Source: Pumilibacter intestinalis (GTDB taxonomy: Bacteria > Bacillota > Clostridia > Christensenellales > Pumilibacteraceae). From it: DNA of 48,823 bases. Of the stretch, positions 1-9,237 are shown piece by piece (positions within the stretch are counted from its first letter, which is position 1; every line of letters begins with the position of its first letter). Location: NCBI RefSeq assembly GCF_943193005.1, contig NZ_CALPCH010000018.1, forward strand, positions 1 to 48,823. Reading direction: 5' to 3'. The notes beneath the pieces were generated by a model. It had not been told where the DNA came from, searched no databases, and saw only the letters and a list, made by a program, of their open reading frames with translations. The translations under genes were made by a program, and so were the position numbers.

Positions 1-118
1 AAGGGCGGCGGGGACACTTTCGGCTGTGTCCCCTGCACCCCCGCAACGATAAGGGCGTTGCCCTTAACCCACACGCTTACGCGTAGGGGTTTTATTTCGG
101 GTGGCCGCTACTTTGCAT
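1..118. other. Hairpin-rich non-coding start of the window
   Basis: No gene is supported here. Two perfect hairpins are visible: GGGGACAC/GTGTCCCC at about 11-34 and AAGGGC/GCCCTT at about 52-65. The first 13 bases (AAGGGCGGCGGGG) recur at 48807-48819 near the other end of the window, so both edges may lie in the same kind of repeat. Confidence 0.4.
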
Positions 119-154
119 GTCATTGCGAGGGCACGCAGTGCCCGCGGCAATCTC
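119..154 (+). repeat. Dispersed palindromic repeat unit
   Basis: This is one copy of the repeat family seen throughout the host parts of the window. It starts GTCATTGCGAG, has a self-complementary middle (GGGCAC..GTGCCC) and ends GCGGCAATCTC. It lies just upstream of the gene at 177 and overlaps no coding sequence. Confidence 0.85.
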
Positions 155-176
155 AAACATTTGAAAGGGTATGTAA

Positions 177-737
177 ATGCAAAAGAGAGTATTGTTTTTT
201 TCGGCGGCGATAGGCGCGACGCTTGCAGTCGCGCTTTCGTATTTGTACGCAAAAAATAATTACGGGTGGTTGCTCGCGCTTACTTGCGTTGCCGTTGCGC
301 TCACGCTCGCGTGCGTGGCGGCTTTGCTGTATCTTTCGCGAAAAAACGCTTCGCCGCAACAAAGCGTTTACAGCCGAAAGCGCGAGTTTATGTCGCGTTC
401 GGAGTTGGAGTTTTTACATACTCTGCGCACAATGCTCGGCAATCGATACGCGGTGTGCGTTCAAGTTCCGCTCGTGTCGGTAATAGAAAAACGCGCCGCG
501 GCTTTCCGCAACGAGCTTTTCCGAGTTATTGATTTTATGATAGCCGACTCCGTGAGTTACGAGCCGCTTTTGCTCATTGAACTTAACGACGCGTCGCACA
601 ACCGTGCCGACCGCGCCGAGCGCGACCGCAAAGTGGCGGAAATTTGCGCCGCGGCAAACATGCCGCTCGTTACGTTTACGCTCGCCGAGTCGAAAAATCC
701 CATTGAGGTTAAAAAACGCATTTTTAAGTATTTGTAG
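177..737 (+). CDS. Membrane-anchored DUF2726-like protein
   Basis: This 186-residue protein has two hydrophobic segments (about residues 5-25 and 30-53) followed by a soluble domain. The domain runs from about residue 72 (SRSELEFLHTL) through FRVIDFMIADSV and LLLIELNDASHN to MPLVTF near the C-terminus. This layout fits DUF2726, a family related to PD-(D/E)XK restriction-like nucleases; the acidic D/E positions in IDFMIAD and LLIELND are consistent with that fold. The ATG has a GAAAGGG site 7 bases upstream. It stands alone between dispersed repeats, so context gives no pathway. The family match is from recognised motifs. Whether it cleaves nucleic acid, and what it does at the membrane, cannot be told from sequence. 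Confidence 0.75.
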   Translation: MQKRVLFFSAAIGATLAVALSYLYAKNNYGWLLALTCVAVALTLACVAALLYLSRKNASPQQSVYSRKREFMSRSELEFLHTLRTMLGNRYAVCVQVPLVSVIEKRAAAFRNELFRVIDFMIADSVSYEPLLLIELNDASHNRADRAERDRKVAEICAAANMPLVTFTLAESKNPIEVKKRIFKYL

Positions 738-750
738 GGTTCTCATGCAG

Positions 751-893
751 GGGATTGCCGCGCTCGTTACACTCGCTCGCAATGACGTTTGTTCTATCGC
801 AGGGGATTGCCGCGGGCACTGCGTGCCCTCGCAATGACAGGGCAACCGCAAACAGTCATTGCGAGGAGGGCGTAGCCCGACGCGGCAATCTCA
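751..893. repeat. Three dispersed repeat units
   Basis: Three copies fill the gap between the gene at 177 and glnN: 751-786 and 802-838 (read as GGGATTGCCGC..CGCAATGAC, minus orientation) and 855-893 (plus orientation, middle GAGGAGGGCGTAGCCCGACG). The middles differ while the outer GATTGCC/GCAATGAC arms are conserved. No gene is visible in 738-928. Confidence 0.85.
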
Positions 894-928
894 TGCATGG
901 AGCAAAAGCATATACGGTTTTATACTTA

Positions 929-3010
929 CTATACCGAAAACAGAAGGTCGGCGTAAGAGGGCATGGGCCAGTCGGTTTCGGGTACGAGCGTTTCGAGTTC
1001 GTCGCATGCGGCGCGTAATTCTTGCATTGCCGTAAACACCGTGTCGCGGTAGGCCGACGCCTGCGCTTCCACGCCCGCTACGCTCTTTACTTTCACCGTG
1101 GCTTCGCTCAGGCGTTGATTTGCCTGATACGCCGCCGAGGTGAGCGCGTCGATTTTTGCGAGCAAGGTTTTTTCGGTTTGCGACTCGAAACCTATTGCGG
1201 TTTTGCTCTCTATGGTACGCGCGAGCGTTTTCATGTATTTGATACATGCGGGAATAATCTGCCTGCCCGCCATGTCTATCATGGTGAGAGCCTCTATATT
1301 TATAACCTTGCAGTAGTTTTCGAGCAAGATATCTTTTCGCGCTTCTATTTCCTGAGCCGTGTATATCTTGTGGCGGGCGAACAGCGCGAGGTTTTCTTCG
1401 CGGGTGTAATAGGGGAGAGCTTCGGGCGTGGTCTTGAGATTGAGCAAGCCGCGCTTTTTCGCTTCCGCAACCCATTCATCGGAGTAGTTGTTGCCGTTAA
1501 ACACTATGCGCTTGTGCGCGGCGTAAGTTTCGGCGATAAGTTTTTTAACCGCGGTTTCCTTGTCTTTGGCGTTTTCGAGCACGTCGGCAAACTCGGCGAG
1601 CACGTCGGCTACAGCGGTGTTTATCATTACGTTGGGGCATGCGATGTTGAAAGCCGAGCCGAGCGAACGGAATTCGAACTTGTTGCCCGTAAACGCAAAC
1701 GGCGACGTACGGTTGCGGTCGGTGGTGTCCGCCATAAATTCGGGAATGGTTTCCACAACCTGCATTTTGTTGCCCTTCTTGCCCTTATACTGCGCCCCGC
1801 TCTGCATGGAGTCGAGTATGCTCGTAAGCTCCGAGCCGATGAACATGGATATTATTGCGGGCGGAGCTTCGTTTGCGCCCAGGCGGTGGTCGTTGCCCGC
1901 GCTCGCCACGCTTAGCCGCAACAGGTCTTGCCTTAGGTCTACCGCCTTTATAACCGCGGTTAAAAAGAGCAAAAAGCGCAGGTTGGTTTCGGGCGACTTG
2001 CCGGGATTGAGAAGATTTTCGCCCGTGTCGGTGCATAAAGACCAGTTGTCGTGCTTGCCGCTTCCGTTAACTCCCGCAAACGGCTTTTCGTGCAACAGGC
2101 ACACGAGCCCGTGGCGGTCGGCAAGTTTTTTCATAACCTCCATGGTGAGCTGATTGTGGTCGGTTGCCACGTTCACCGTGGTGAATATGGGCGCAAGCTC
2201 GTGCTGAGCGGGCGCAACCTCGTTGTGGCGGGTTTTGGCGTGTATGCCGAGTTTCCACAGCTCGCGGTCGAGGTCGTCCATGTAGGCTATTACGCGGGGG
2301 CGAATGTTTCCGAAATAGTGGTCTTCGAGTTCCTGACCTTTGGGCGGCCGCGCTCCGAAAAGCGTTCTGCCCGTAAAAATCAGGTCCTTTCTCTTTTTCC
2401 ACAGTTCGCGGTCTATCAAAAAGTATTCCTGTTCGGGTCCTACCGTGGCTATAACGCGCTGAGCGTTTGCGTCGCCGAGTGCGCGGAGAAGACGCACGGC
2501 GCAGTCGTTTAGCGCTTTCATGGAGCGGAGAAGCGGTGTTTTTTTATCGAGTACCTGTCCGCCGTAAGAGATAAAGGCGGTGGGTATGCAAAGCGCGCCG
2601 TCTTTTATAAACGCGTAACTCGAGGGGTCCCAAGCCGTGTACCCGCGAGCCTCGAATGTGGAGCGCAGTCCGCCCGAGGGAAAACTCGACGCGTCGGGTT
2701 CGCCGTGTATAAGCTCTTTGCCCGAAAAGTTCATGATTACCGCGCCCGCTCCCGACGGAGTGATAAAGCTGTCGTGCTTTTCGGCGGTAATGCCCGTCAT
2801 GGGTTGAAACCAATGCGTGTAATGAGTCGCGCCGTGCTCTATAGCCCAGTCTTTCATTACGGAGGCTATCGTGTTTGCAAGCGACGGGTCGAGCGGCGTG
2901 CCGCTTTCAACCGTTTTCTTGAGCGCGGCGTATGTATCTTTGGGGAGCCGTTCGCGCATGGCTTTATCGTTAAACACGAGAGAGCCGAACATTTCGGGTA
3001 CGTTTGTCAT
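929..3010 (-). CDS. glnN: Glutamine synthetase type III
   Basis: Makes glutamine from glutamate, ammonia and ATP in the cytosol. At 693 residues it has the size of the GSIII class (about 700), far longer than GSI (about 450). Motifs seen are HWFQPMTGITAEKHDSF near residue 66, the metal/ATP-site stretch VGPEQEYFLID, KTRHNEVAPAQHE, GSGKHDNWS and NDHRLGANEAPPAI, all in family order. The ATG is preceded by AAGGAGAT. It is monocistronic and faces away from the glycogen operon. Upstream are two sigma-A-type promoters and a terminator-like leader hairpin, so control by attenuation is plausible. The protein appears complete with no missing key residue. Confidence 0.96.
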   Translation of the reverse strand: MTNVPEMFGSLVFNDKAMRERLPKDTYAALKKTVESGTPLDPSLANTIASVMKDWAIEHGATHYTHWFQPMTGITAEKHDSFITPSGAGAVIMNFSGKELIHGEPDASSFPSGGLRSTFEARGYTAWDPSSYAFIKDGALCIPTAFISYGGQVLDKKTPLLRSMKALNDCAVRLLRALGDANAQRVIATVGPEQEYFLIDRELWKKRKDLIFTGRTLFGARPPKGQELEDHYFGNIRPRVIAYMDDLDRELWKLGIHAKTRHNEVAPAQHELAPIFTTVNVATDHNQLTMEVMKKLADRHGLVCLLHEKPFAGVNGSGKHDNWSLCTDTGENLLNPGKSPETNLRFLLFLTAVIKAVDLRQDLLRLSVASAGNDHRLGANEAPPAIISMFIGSELTSILDSMQSGAQYKGKKGNKMQVVETIPEFMADTTDRNRTSPFAFTGNKFEFRSLGSAFNIACPNVMINTAVADVLAEFADVLENAKDKETAVKKLIAETYAAHKRIVFNGNNYSDEWVAEAKKRGLLNLKTTPEALPYYTREENLALFARHKIYTAQEIEARKDILLENYCKVINIEALTMIDMAGRQIIPACIKYMKTLARTIESKTAIGFESQTEKTLLAKIDALTSAAYQANQRLSEATVKVKSVAGVEAQASAYRDTVFTAMQELRAACDELETLVPETDWPMPSYADLLFSV

Positions 3011-3073
3011 AAGTTTGTTATCTCCTTTGCGGCAAGCCGCTTAAAAAAGTATACGTATGAAACGAACGGGCAA

Positions 3074-3128
3074 TAAAAAACGCCGCAACGATTTCGTTAT
3101 GAGTCCGAAATCCTTACAGCGTCGTTGC
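3074..3128 (-). promoter_or_regulatory. Attenuator-like hairpin in glnN leader
   Basis: On the glnN strand the leader has GCAACGA (3122-3128) pairing with TCGTTGC (3085-3091), followed by GGCG and a T-run (3075-3080). That is the form of an intrinsic terminator ahead of the coding region. Inside the loop a second stem, GATTTCG/CGAAATC with a 9-base loop, overlaps the terminator arm by two bases. This could be a nested stem or an antiterminator. In Clostridia, ANTAR-domain proteins are known to control some glutamine synthetase leaders; that this is such a site is only inference. Confidence 0.55.
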
Positions 3129-3148
3129 CGGAAGCAATTTACAGGAAT

Positions 3149-3176
3149 ATTATAGCACTTTGAAAGCGAAAGTCAA
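3149..3176 (-). promoter_or_regulatory. glnN promoter, proximal
   Basis: Minus-strand TTGACT (3171-3176), 16-bp spacer, TATAAT (3149-3154). Transcription would start near 3142 and run through the attenuator-like hairpin before reaching the glnN start at 3010. Confidence 0.6.
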
Positions 3177-3241
3177 TCGATTTTATATGCAAAAACGCAC
3201 ATTTTTTCGCGCTTATAAAAACGCCTACTTTCGATACTTAC

Positions 3242-3270
3242 ATTATATAATAAAATGTCAATATTGTCAA
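3242..3270 (-). promoter_or_regulatory. glnN promoter, distal, full consensus
   Basis: Minus-strand TTGACA (3265-3270), exact 17-bp spacer, TATAAT (3242-3247): a perfect sigma-A consensus. It would give a leader of about 225 bases that includes the second promoter and the attenuator-like hairpin. Confidence 0.75.
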
Positions 3271-3310
3271 TGCCCTTTTCAAAATTTTAGCAGATAAATT
3301 TCAAAACCCC

Positions 3311-3339
3311 TTGAAATTTGCTTTTATATGTGGTATAAT
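3311..3339 (+). promoter_or_regulatory. Promoter of the glycogen operon
   Basis: TTGAAA (3311-3316), 17-bp spacer, TATAAT (3334-3339), about 35 bases before the glgB start codon. No other promoter of similar quality was seen between glgB and 13559, which supports one transcript for the six genes. Confidence 0.75.
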
Positions 3340-3373
3340 ATTACAAAAAGGGCGATGAGGCGAAAGACTTAAC

Positions 3374-5290
3374 ATGGACGCTTGGACGGACGCATTTTAC
3401 GAAGGGACTCTATACGAAGCGTATAAATATTTCGGGTGCAAATTAGGTAAAGACGAAGCCGAATTTACGGTGTGGGCGCCGCGAGCCAAAAAGGTGAGCG
3501 TGGCAGGCGATTTCTGCGATTGGCGCGAAATACCGCTCGAGCACAACCGCGGAATTTGGAGCGGCAAAATAAAGGGCGTAAAAGAGTACGATTGTTATAA
3601 ATATATCGTGGAAACTTACGACGGGCGGAAACTTTACAAGTCCGACCCCTACGCCGCGCATTGCGAAAACGGCGGTAACTTTTCGAGCAAAGCATACGAC
3701 CTTTCCAAAATAAAGTGGACGGACTCGGAGTACATGCTTGCCCGCGAGAGCACCGACACGTACCATTCGCCCGTGAGCATATACGAGGCGCACATAGGTT
3801 CGTGGCGCAAGTACGCCGACGGCAACTGTTTCGACTATCGCAAGTTTGCCGACGAGGCGAGCGAATACGTAAAAAAAGCGGGATTTACGCACATAGAACT
3901 CATGGGTATCGCCGAATATCCTTTCGACGGCAGCTGGGGATATCAGGTAACGGGCTACTACGCGCCCACGGCGCGTTACGGCACGCCCGAAGATTTCGCG
4001 TATCTCGTGAACAAATTCCATAACGCGGGCATAGGAGTAATACTCGACTGGGTGCCCGGTCATTTTCCCAAAGACGCGCACGGGCTTTACGAGTTCGACG
4101 GCGCGCCGCTGTACGAGCCCGACGACCCGCTCAGGCGCGAGCACAAGGAGTGGGGCACTTGCTGTTTCGACTACGGCAGAACGGAAGTGCAAAGTTTTCT
4201 CGTATCGAACGCAATATATTGGCTCAAAGAATTTCACATAGACGGCTTAAGGGTGGACGCGGTTGCGAGCATGCTTTATCTCGACTACGCCCGCAAGGAG
4301 TGGCGACCCAACAAGTACGGCGGCAAAGAAAACCTCGACGCGATAGAGTTTTTCCGCAAGCTCAACACCGAGGTGTTCTCTCGGTTCGAAAACGTAATGA
4401 TGATAGCCGAGGAGAGCACGGCGTTTCCGCTCGTGACGCACCCCGCCTCGGAGGGCGGCTTGGGCTTTAACTACAAGTGGAACATGGGGTGGATGAACGA
4501 CACTCTTTCGTACGCCAAGACCGACCCGCTGTTCAGAAAGGGACTGCACAACAACCTCACGTTTTCCATGACTTACGCGTTTTCGGAAAACTACATACTG
4601 CCCATATCGCACGACGAGATTGTGCACGGGAAAGGCTCGTTGCTCAACAAGATGCCGGGCGACTACGAGCAAAAGTTTGCGGGATACAGAAACTATCTTA
4701 TGAACATGTACGCTCACCCCGGCAAAAAACTGCTCATGATGGGGAGCGAGCTGGGCATGTTCAAAGAGTGGGCGTTTGCCGATGAGCTCGACTGGGTGCT
4801 TTTGGATTACCCGTCGCACCGCGGCGCGCTCGAGTTTGTGAGTAAGCTCAACGCGATTTACAAGTCGCACCCCGCAATGTACGAAATAGACGACGACTGG
4901 CGGGGGTTCGAGTGGCTTGTGCCCGACGACCGCAACAACAACGTAATAATATACGAGAGGCGCGACGGCGCGGGCAACCGCTTGCTGTGCGCGTTCAATT
5001 TCTCGCCGGTGGGAATAGATGATTACGTGTTCGGGTGCGATAAGGGCACGTTTACCGAAATACTGCACAGCGACGTAAACGGATTTACTCAAGAGGGGAT
5101 AAAGCACAAAACCGAAGAAAGGGAGAGTCACGGCAAGAAAAACAGCATAAAGATGAATATTCCGCCCATGTGCGGCATATATATGGTTGGTAAAGTAGCG
5201 GCTCCGAAAAACAAGGTGCAAATTTCGGAAAAGACCGTGAAGAAAAAAAACGCCGCCCGAAAGCCTGCGGCACAAAAGAAAAGGCAATAA
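3374..5290 (+). CDS. glgB: 1,4-alpha-glucan branching enzyme
   Basis: Introduces alpha-1,6 branches into glycogen; family GH13 with an N-terminal CBM48-like domain (about residues 20-110, with FTVWAPRAKKVSVAGDF). The catalytic barrel shows the GH13 blocks DWVPGHFPKDAHGL, GLRVDAVASMLYLDY (nucleophile Asp), MIAEESTAFP (acid/base Glu) and ISHDEIVHGKGSL. The length of 638 residues is normal for a short GlgB. It is the first gene of the operon and is followed 33 bases later by glgC. The last 32 residues are a Lys/Ala-rich low-complexity tail not expected in the core family. Its ribosome site (GATGAGG) is weak and distant compared with the downstream genes. Confidence 0.96.
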   Translation: MDAWTDAFYEGTLYEAYKYFGCKLGKDEAEFTVWAPRAKKVSVAGDFCDWREIPLEHNRGIWSGKIKGVKEYDCYKYIVETYDGRKLYKSDPYAAHCENGGNFSSKAYDLSKIKWTDSEYMLARESTDTYHSPVSIYEAHIGSWRKYADGNCFDYRKFADEASEYVKKAGFTHIELMGIAEYPFDGSWGYQVTGYYAPTARYGTPEDFAYLVNKFHNAGIGVILDWVPGHFPKDAHGLYEFDGAPLYEPDDPLRREHKEWGTCCFDYGRTEVQSFLVSNAIYWLKEFHIDGLRVDAVASMLYLDYARKEWRPNKYGGKENLDAIEFFRKLNTEVFSRFENVMMIAEESTAFPLVTHPASEGGLGFNYKWNMGWMNDTLSYAKTDPLFRKGLHNNLTFSMTYAFSENYILPISHDEIVHGKGSLLNKMPGDYEQKFAGYRNYLMNMYAHPGKKLLMMGSELGMFKEWAFADELDWVLLDYPSHRGALEFVSKLNAIYKSHPAMYEIDDDWRGFEWLVPDDRNNNVIIYERRDGAGNRLLCAFNFSPVGIDDYVFGCDKGTFTEILHSDVNGFTQEGIKHKTEERESHGKKNSIKMNIPPMCGIYMVGKVAAPKNKVQISEKTVKKKNAARKPAAQKKRQ

Positions 5291-5323
5291 AACAAGGAAA
5301 TAACACTGTATAAAGGGGATATT

Positions 5324-6499
5324 ATGAAAAAGAAAAAATGTGTGGCAATGTTGCTTGCGGGAGGACAGGGCACGCGCCTATACGCGCTTACGAGCCGTGC
5401 GCCCAAACCCGCGGTGTCTTTCGGGGCAAAGTACCGAATTATAGATTTCCCGCTTTCCAACTGCATCAATTCGGGAATAGACACGGTGGGCGTGCTCACC
5501 CAATATCAGCCGCTCATACTCAACGAGTACATAGGCATAGGCGAGCCGTGGGACTTAGACCGCACCTACGGCGGCGCACACGTGCTTCCGCCCTATCAGG
5601 CAAAGCACGGCGGAGAGTGGTATAAGGGCACGGCGAACGCGATTTACCAAAACATACACTTTCTCAACGAGTACGACTCGGAGCACGTGCTCATTCTTTC
5701 GGGCGACCACATTTACAAAATGGACTATTCGGAAATGCTTCGCGAGCATATAGAAAACGACGCGGACTGCACCATAAGCGTTATAGACGTTAGCGAAAAG
5801 GAAGCGAGCCGGTTCGGCATAATGGATTACGCCGAGGACAAGCGAGTGCTTTCTTTCGAAGAGAAGCCCAAAGAGCCCAAGAGCAATCACGCGAGCATGG
5901 GAATATACATATTCAAAAAGAGCGTGCTCGTAGACGAACTTGTGGCCGACGAAGCCGACCCCAAATCGAGCAACGATTTCGGAAAGAACATAATTCCTTC
6001 CATGCTTGCCGAGGGCAAGAGAATGTTTGCGTATCAGTTCAAAGGCTATTGGAAAGACGTGGGCACGGTTTCCAGCCTGTGGGAAGCGAACATGGACTTG
6101 TTGGGCGAAAAGCCCGCGCTTTCGCTAAACGACTCGAGCGGCAAAATATATTCGAGGAACGAGCCTTTGCCGCCCACGTTTTTCGGGAAAAACGCCAAAG
6201 TGGATAACTGCATTCTCACCACGGGCTGTGAGATATACGGCGAGGTGACAAACTCTGTTATAGGCGAGGGCGTTTGTATAGGCGAGGGCACCGTAGTGGA
6301 AAACAGCGTTATCATGAACAATTCGGTGATAGGCAAAAACGTGCGTATTTCTTACGGCATGATAGACGAAAACGTGGAAATAGGCGACGGTGCAACGGTG
6401 GGCGACGAAAAGAGCGGCAAGAGCAAGATAGCTCTCGTGGGGCGCGGCAACAAGATAGCCGCGGGCGCGAAAGTCGCGGCGGGCGAAATAGTGGATTGA
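5324..6499 (+). CDS. glgC: Glucose-1-phosphate adenylyltransferase, catalytic subunit
   Basis: Makes ADP-glucose from ATP and glucose-1-phosphate, the committed step of bacterial glycogen synthesis. The 391-residue protein has the nucleotidyltransferase signature [20 protein letters not shown] (residues 10-29), then [12 protein letters not shown] and a C-terminal left-handed beta-helix of hexapeptide type ([26 protein letters not shown]). An AAAGGGGA ribosome site precedes the ATG. It lies between glgB and glgD; in Bacillota GlgC pairs with the GlgD paralogue. Nothing is missing. Confidence 0.96.
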   Translation: MKKKKCVAMLLAGGQGTRLYALTSRAPKPAVSFGAKYRIIDFPLSNCINSGIDTVGVLTQYQPLILNEYIGIGEPWDLDRTYGGAHVLPPYQAKHGGEWYKGTANAIYQNIHFLNEYDSEHVLILSGDHIYKMDYSEMLREHIENDADCTISVIDVSEKEASRFGIMDYAEDKRVLSFEEKPKEPKSNHASMGIYIFKKSVLVDELVADEADPKSSNDFGKNIIPSMLAEGKRMFAYQFKGYWKDVGTVSSLWEANMDLLGEKPALSLNDSSGKIYSRNEPLPPTFFGKNAKVDNCILTTGCEIYGEVTNSVIGEGVCIGEGTVVENSVIMNNSVIGKNVRISYGMIDENVEIGDGATVGDEKSGKSKIALVGRGNKIAAGAKVAAGEIVD

Positions 6500-6526
6500 G
6501 GATAAAGAGGAGAAAACGGTGATAAA

Positions 6527-7642
6527 ATGAAAACTTTGGGAGTAATATTCAGCAACATACACGACCGAGAAATAACCGAACTTACGGGCAAGCGCACGCT
6601 TGCGTCGATACCGTTCGGCGGCAGATACAGGCTTATAGACTTTGTTCTGAGCAACATGGTAAACAGCGGCATAACCAAAGTGGGCGTGATAACCAAAATG
6701 AACTATCAGTCGCTCATGGACCACGTGGGGAGCGGCAAGTATTGGGACTTAAACCGCAAAACGGGCGGGCTTATGGTTCTTCCGCCCTACGGCGCGGGCG
6801 AAAAAACGCTGTATAAATCGCGATTCGAGGCGATATGCGGCATAGACCATTTCTTAAAGCGGAGCGACGAAGATTACGTTGTGATGAGCGACTGCGACAC
6901 CGTGTGCAATTTCAACTTTGCCGACGTTGTGGCAAAGCACGAGCAAAACCACGCCGACATAACGGTTATAGTAAGCAAAATGAAACTTAAGGGAACGCAA
7001 ACGCAGGTGCGTTCGGCGGTGGAGTTCGACTCCGAAAAGCGAGTTACCAAAGTTACCACGTCGCAAAAGTTGAGCGGCGAAAAAGTGGTGTTTACGAACA
7101 TGATGGTAATATCCCGCACCTTCTTGTTGCGGCTTATAGAAAACGCCGCCGAATGGGGATACGCGAGCTTTTCGCGCGACGTGCTTGTTAAAGGGTGCCG
7201 CGAGCACCGCATATTCGCTTACGAGTACGACGGCTACTTTGCCAAAATCGACTCGCTTGCCGACTATTACGCGCGTTCGCTCGAACTTTTGGATAAGGCA
7301 AAGCGCGACGAATTATTCTACAAAGACGGCGCGAACATTTACACCAAAGTGCGCGACAGTGCGCCCGCAAGATTTTCGCAAGGCGCGAAAGTTACCGATT
7401 CGCTTGTTGCCGACGGTTGCGAGATTGAAGGAGAGGTGCGCAATTCCATACTGTTCCGCGGCGTAAAAGTTGCTCGCGGCGCGGTGATATCCGACTCCAT
7501 TGTGTTTCAGGACACCGAGGTGGGCGAAGACACGCGGCTTCACTGCGTGATAGCCGACAAGTCGGTAAAAGTGCTCGGCGGCAGATTGCTCTCGGGCCAC
7601 GAAACGCACCCCTATTATATAGCCAAAGAAACCGTAATATAG
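6527..7642 (+). CDS. glgD: Glucose-1-phosphate adenylyltransferase, GlgD subunit
   Basis: A 371-residue paralogue of GlgC that forms mixed tetramers with it in Bacillota. It keeps the fold (FGGRYRLIDFVLSNMVNSGITKVGV, shown here as two parts: FGGRYRLIDF and LSNMVNSGI) but lacks the GGxGTRL signature: the N-terminus reads MKTLGVIFSNIHDREI. This is the usual GlgD state, a mainly regulatory subunit. The C-terminus has hexapeptide beta-helix repeats (NSILFRGVKVARGAVISD). A GAGGAG site lies 14 bases before the ATG, rather far. Confidence 0.94.
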   Translation: MKTLGVIFSNIHDREITELTGKRTLASIPFGGRYRLIDFVLSNMVNSGITKVGVITKMNYQSLMDHVGSGKYWDLNRKTGGLMVLPPYGAGEKTLYKSRFEAICGIDHFLKRSDEDYVVMSDCDTVCNFNFADVVAKHEQNHADITVIVSKMKLKGTQTQVRSAVEFDSEKRVTKVTTSQKLSGEKVVFTNMMVISRTFLLRLIENAAEWGYASFSRDVLVKGCREHRIFAYEYDGYFAKIDSLADYYARSLELLDKAKRDELFYKDGANIYTKVRDSAPARFSQGAKVTDSLVADGCEIEGEVRNSILFRGVKVARGAVISDSIVFQDTEVGEDTRLHCVIADKSVKVLGGRLLSGHETHPYYIAKETVI

Positions 7643-7670
7643 CAGGAATTAATAAAAAAGGAGAAAACTT

Positions 7671-9227
7671 ATGGCAACCAAAAAGACTGCCGCCGCAACG
7701 GCGGAGAAAAAACCCGCTAACGCCGTAAAAGCTACGCCTACTCAAAAAGCCGCACCCGCGCAAAAGCCTATTATTGAGAAAAAGACTCCCGCGAGCAATA
7801 AAAAAATACTGTTCGTGTGCAGCGAAGCGTTCCCGTTTGCGGGCACGGGCGGACTCGGAGAAGTTATGGGCAGTTTGCCGCAGGCGATAAACGCCAAAAA
7901 GAGCGGATTCGAGGCGCGGATAATATTGCCGCTTTACGAGAGTTTCCCCGCGGAGTATCGCGCTAAACTCGAGTTTATCTGCCACATAAACGTACCGCTT
8001 GCTTGGAGAAATCAATACTGCGGACTGTTCAAGCTCGATTACAAGGGCACCCTGTATTACTTTATAGACAACGAGTATTATTTCAAACGCCCCAACCTAT
8101 ACGGATATTACGACGACGGTGAGAGATTTGCTTTCCTTTCCCGCGCGGTTACGGAGCTTATTCCGCACCTCGGCTTTAAGCCCGATATAATACACTGCCA
8201 CGATTGGCAAACCGCTCTCGTGCCCATTTACTACAAGCTGTTTTATATGTATCGCGAGGGCTACGGCGGCATCAAGATGATGTTTACGATACACAACATA
8301 GAGTATCAGGGCAAATACAGCCGCAGTATTATAGAGGACGTGTTCGGCATACCCGACTCCGAGTATATGAGCATAGAGCACCGCGGTTGCATAAACCTCA
8401 TGAAAGGAGCTATCGATTATTCGGACGCGGTGGGCACGGTTAGCCCTACCTACGCCCGCGAGATAATGGACCCGTACTACGCGCACGGACTCGAGAACGT
8501 GTTGTTAAAGAACAGCTTTAAGTTGCGCGGCATATTAAACGGTATAGACGTGGATACCTACAACCCGCGCACTCAGCCCGCGCTGTTTGCCAACTACGAC
8601 GAAGACCATATGGCGGGAAAGGCAAAGGGCAAAGCCGAGCTTCAAAAAATGCTCAATCTGCCCGTATCGCCCGACACTCCCGTGATAGCCATAGTATCGA
8701 GGCTTGTGGGGCACAAGGGGCTTGACCTCGTACGCGCGGCAATGAACGATATTTTGCGCAAAAACGTGCAAGTCGTGCTACTGGGAAAAGGCGACCCCGA
8801 CTACGAAAACTATTTCACGCACGTGCAGAAAATGTACGACCAAAAGTTCAGCGCGGTAATAGCGTTCAACAAAGACCTTTCGCACAAGATATACGCGGGC
8901 GCGGACATATTCCTTATGCCGAGCAAGAGCGAACCTTGCGGACTGAGCCAAATGATGGCGTGCCGCTACGGAACAATACCCGTGGTGCGCGAAACGGGCG
9001 GACTTGCCGACAGCATAGTGGACTGCTACAACGGCGATATGGGCAACGGTTTCCGTTTTTCGCGCTACGCCACCGACGATATGATGGGCGCGATAGACCG
9101 CGCGGTTGGGCTTTACACCGACTACAAAGACAAATGGGCGGGGCTTGTGCGCCGCGCGATGACTACCGACTTTACTTGGACGAGTTCGGCGGGAGAATAC
9201 ATTAAGAACTATAAAGAATTGCTGTAA
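7671..9227 (+). CDS. glgA: Glycogen synthase (GT5)
   Basis: Extends alpha-1,4-glucan from ADP-glucose. The GT5 core starts at about residue 42 (KKILFVCSEAFPF) and ends with the acceptor/donor motif KSEPCGLSQMMACRYGTIPV and ETGGLADSI. Two oddities: residues 1-41 form a Lys/Ala/Pro-rich extension absent from typical GlgA, and the loop that usually reads KTGGLADV reads GTGGLGEV, so the classical ADP-glucose-contacting Lys is Gly. I recall clostridial GlgAs with a similar ATGGL form, so this may be a lineage trait. An AAGGAG site precedes the ATG; glgP follows 10 bases after the stop. Confidence 0.95.
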   Translation: MATKKTAAATAEKKPANAVKATPTQKAAPAQKPIIEKKTPASNKKILFVCSEAFPFAGTGGLGEVMGSLPQAINAKKSGFEARIILPLYESFPAEYRAKLEFICHINVPLAWRNQYCGLFKLDYKGTLYYFIDNEYYFKRPNLYGYYDDGERFAFLSRAVTELIPHLGFKPDIIHCHDWQTALVPIYYKLFYMYREGYGGIKMMFTIHNIEYQGKYSRSIIEDVFGIPDSEYMSIEHRGCINLMKGAIDYSDAVGTVSPTYAREIMDPYYAHGLENVLLKNSFKLRGILNGIDVDTYNPRTQPALFANYDEDHMAGKAKGKAELQKMLNLPVSPDTPVIAIVSRLVGHKGLDLVRAAMNDILRKNVQVVLLGKGDPDYENYFTHVQKMYDQKFSAVIAFNKDLSHKIYAGADIFLMPSKSEPCGLSQMMACRYGTIPVVRETGGLADSIVDCYNGDMGNGFRFSRYATDDMMGAIDRAVGLYTDYKDKWAGLVRRAMTTDFTWTSSAGEYIKNYKELL

Positions 9228-9237
9228 CGGAGGACTC

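Noticed and set aside
6519-6530. A GTG-ATA-AAA-TGA mini-frame whose stop overlaps the glgD start, 6 bases after a good ribosome site
   Set aside because: Three codons are easily chance. The ATG of glgD can use the same site at a longer distance, and no conservation can be tested here.
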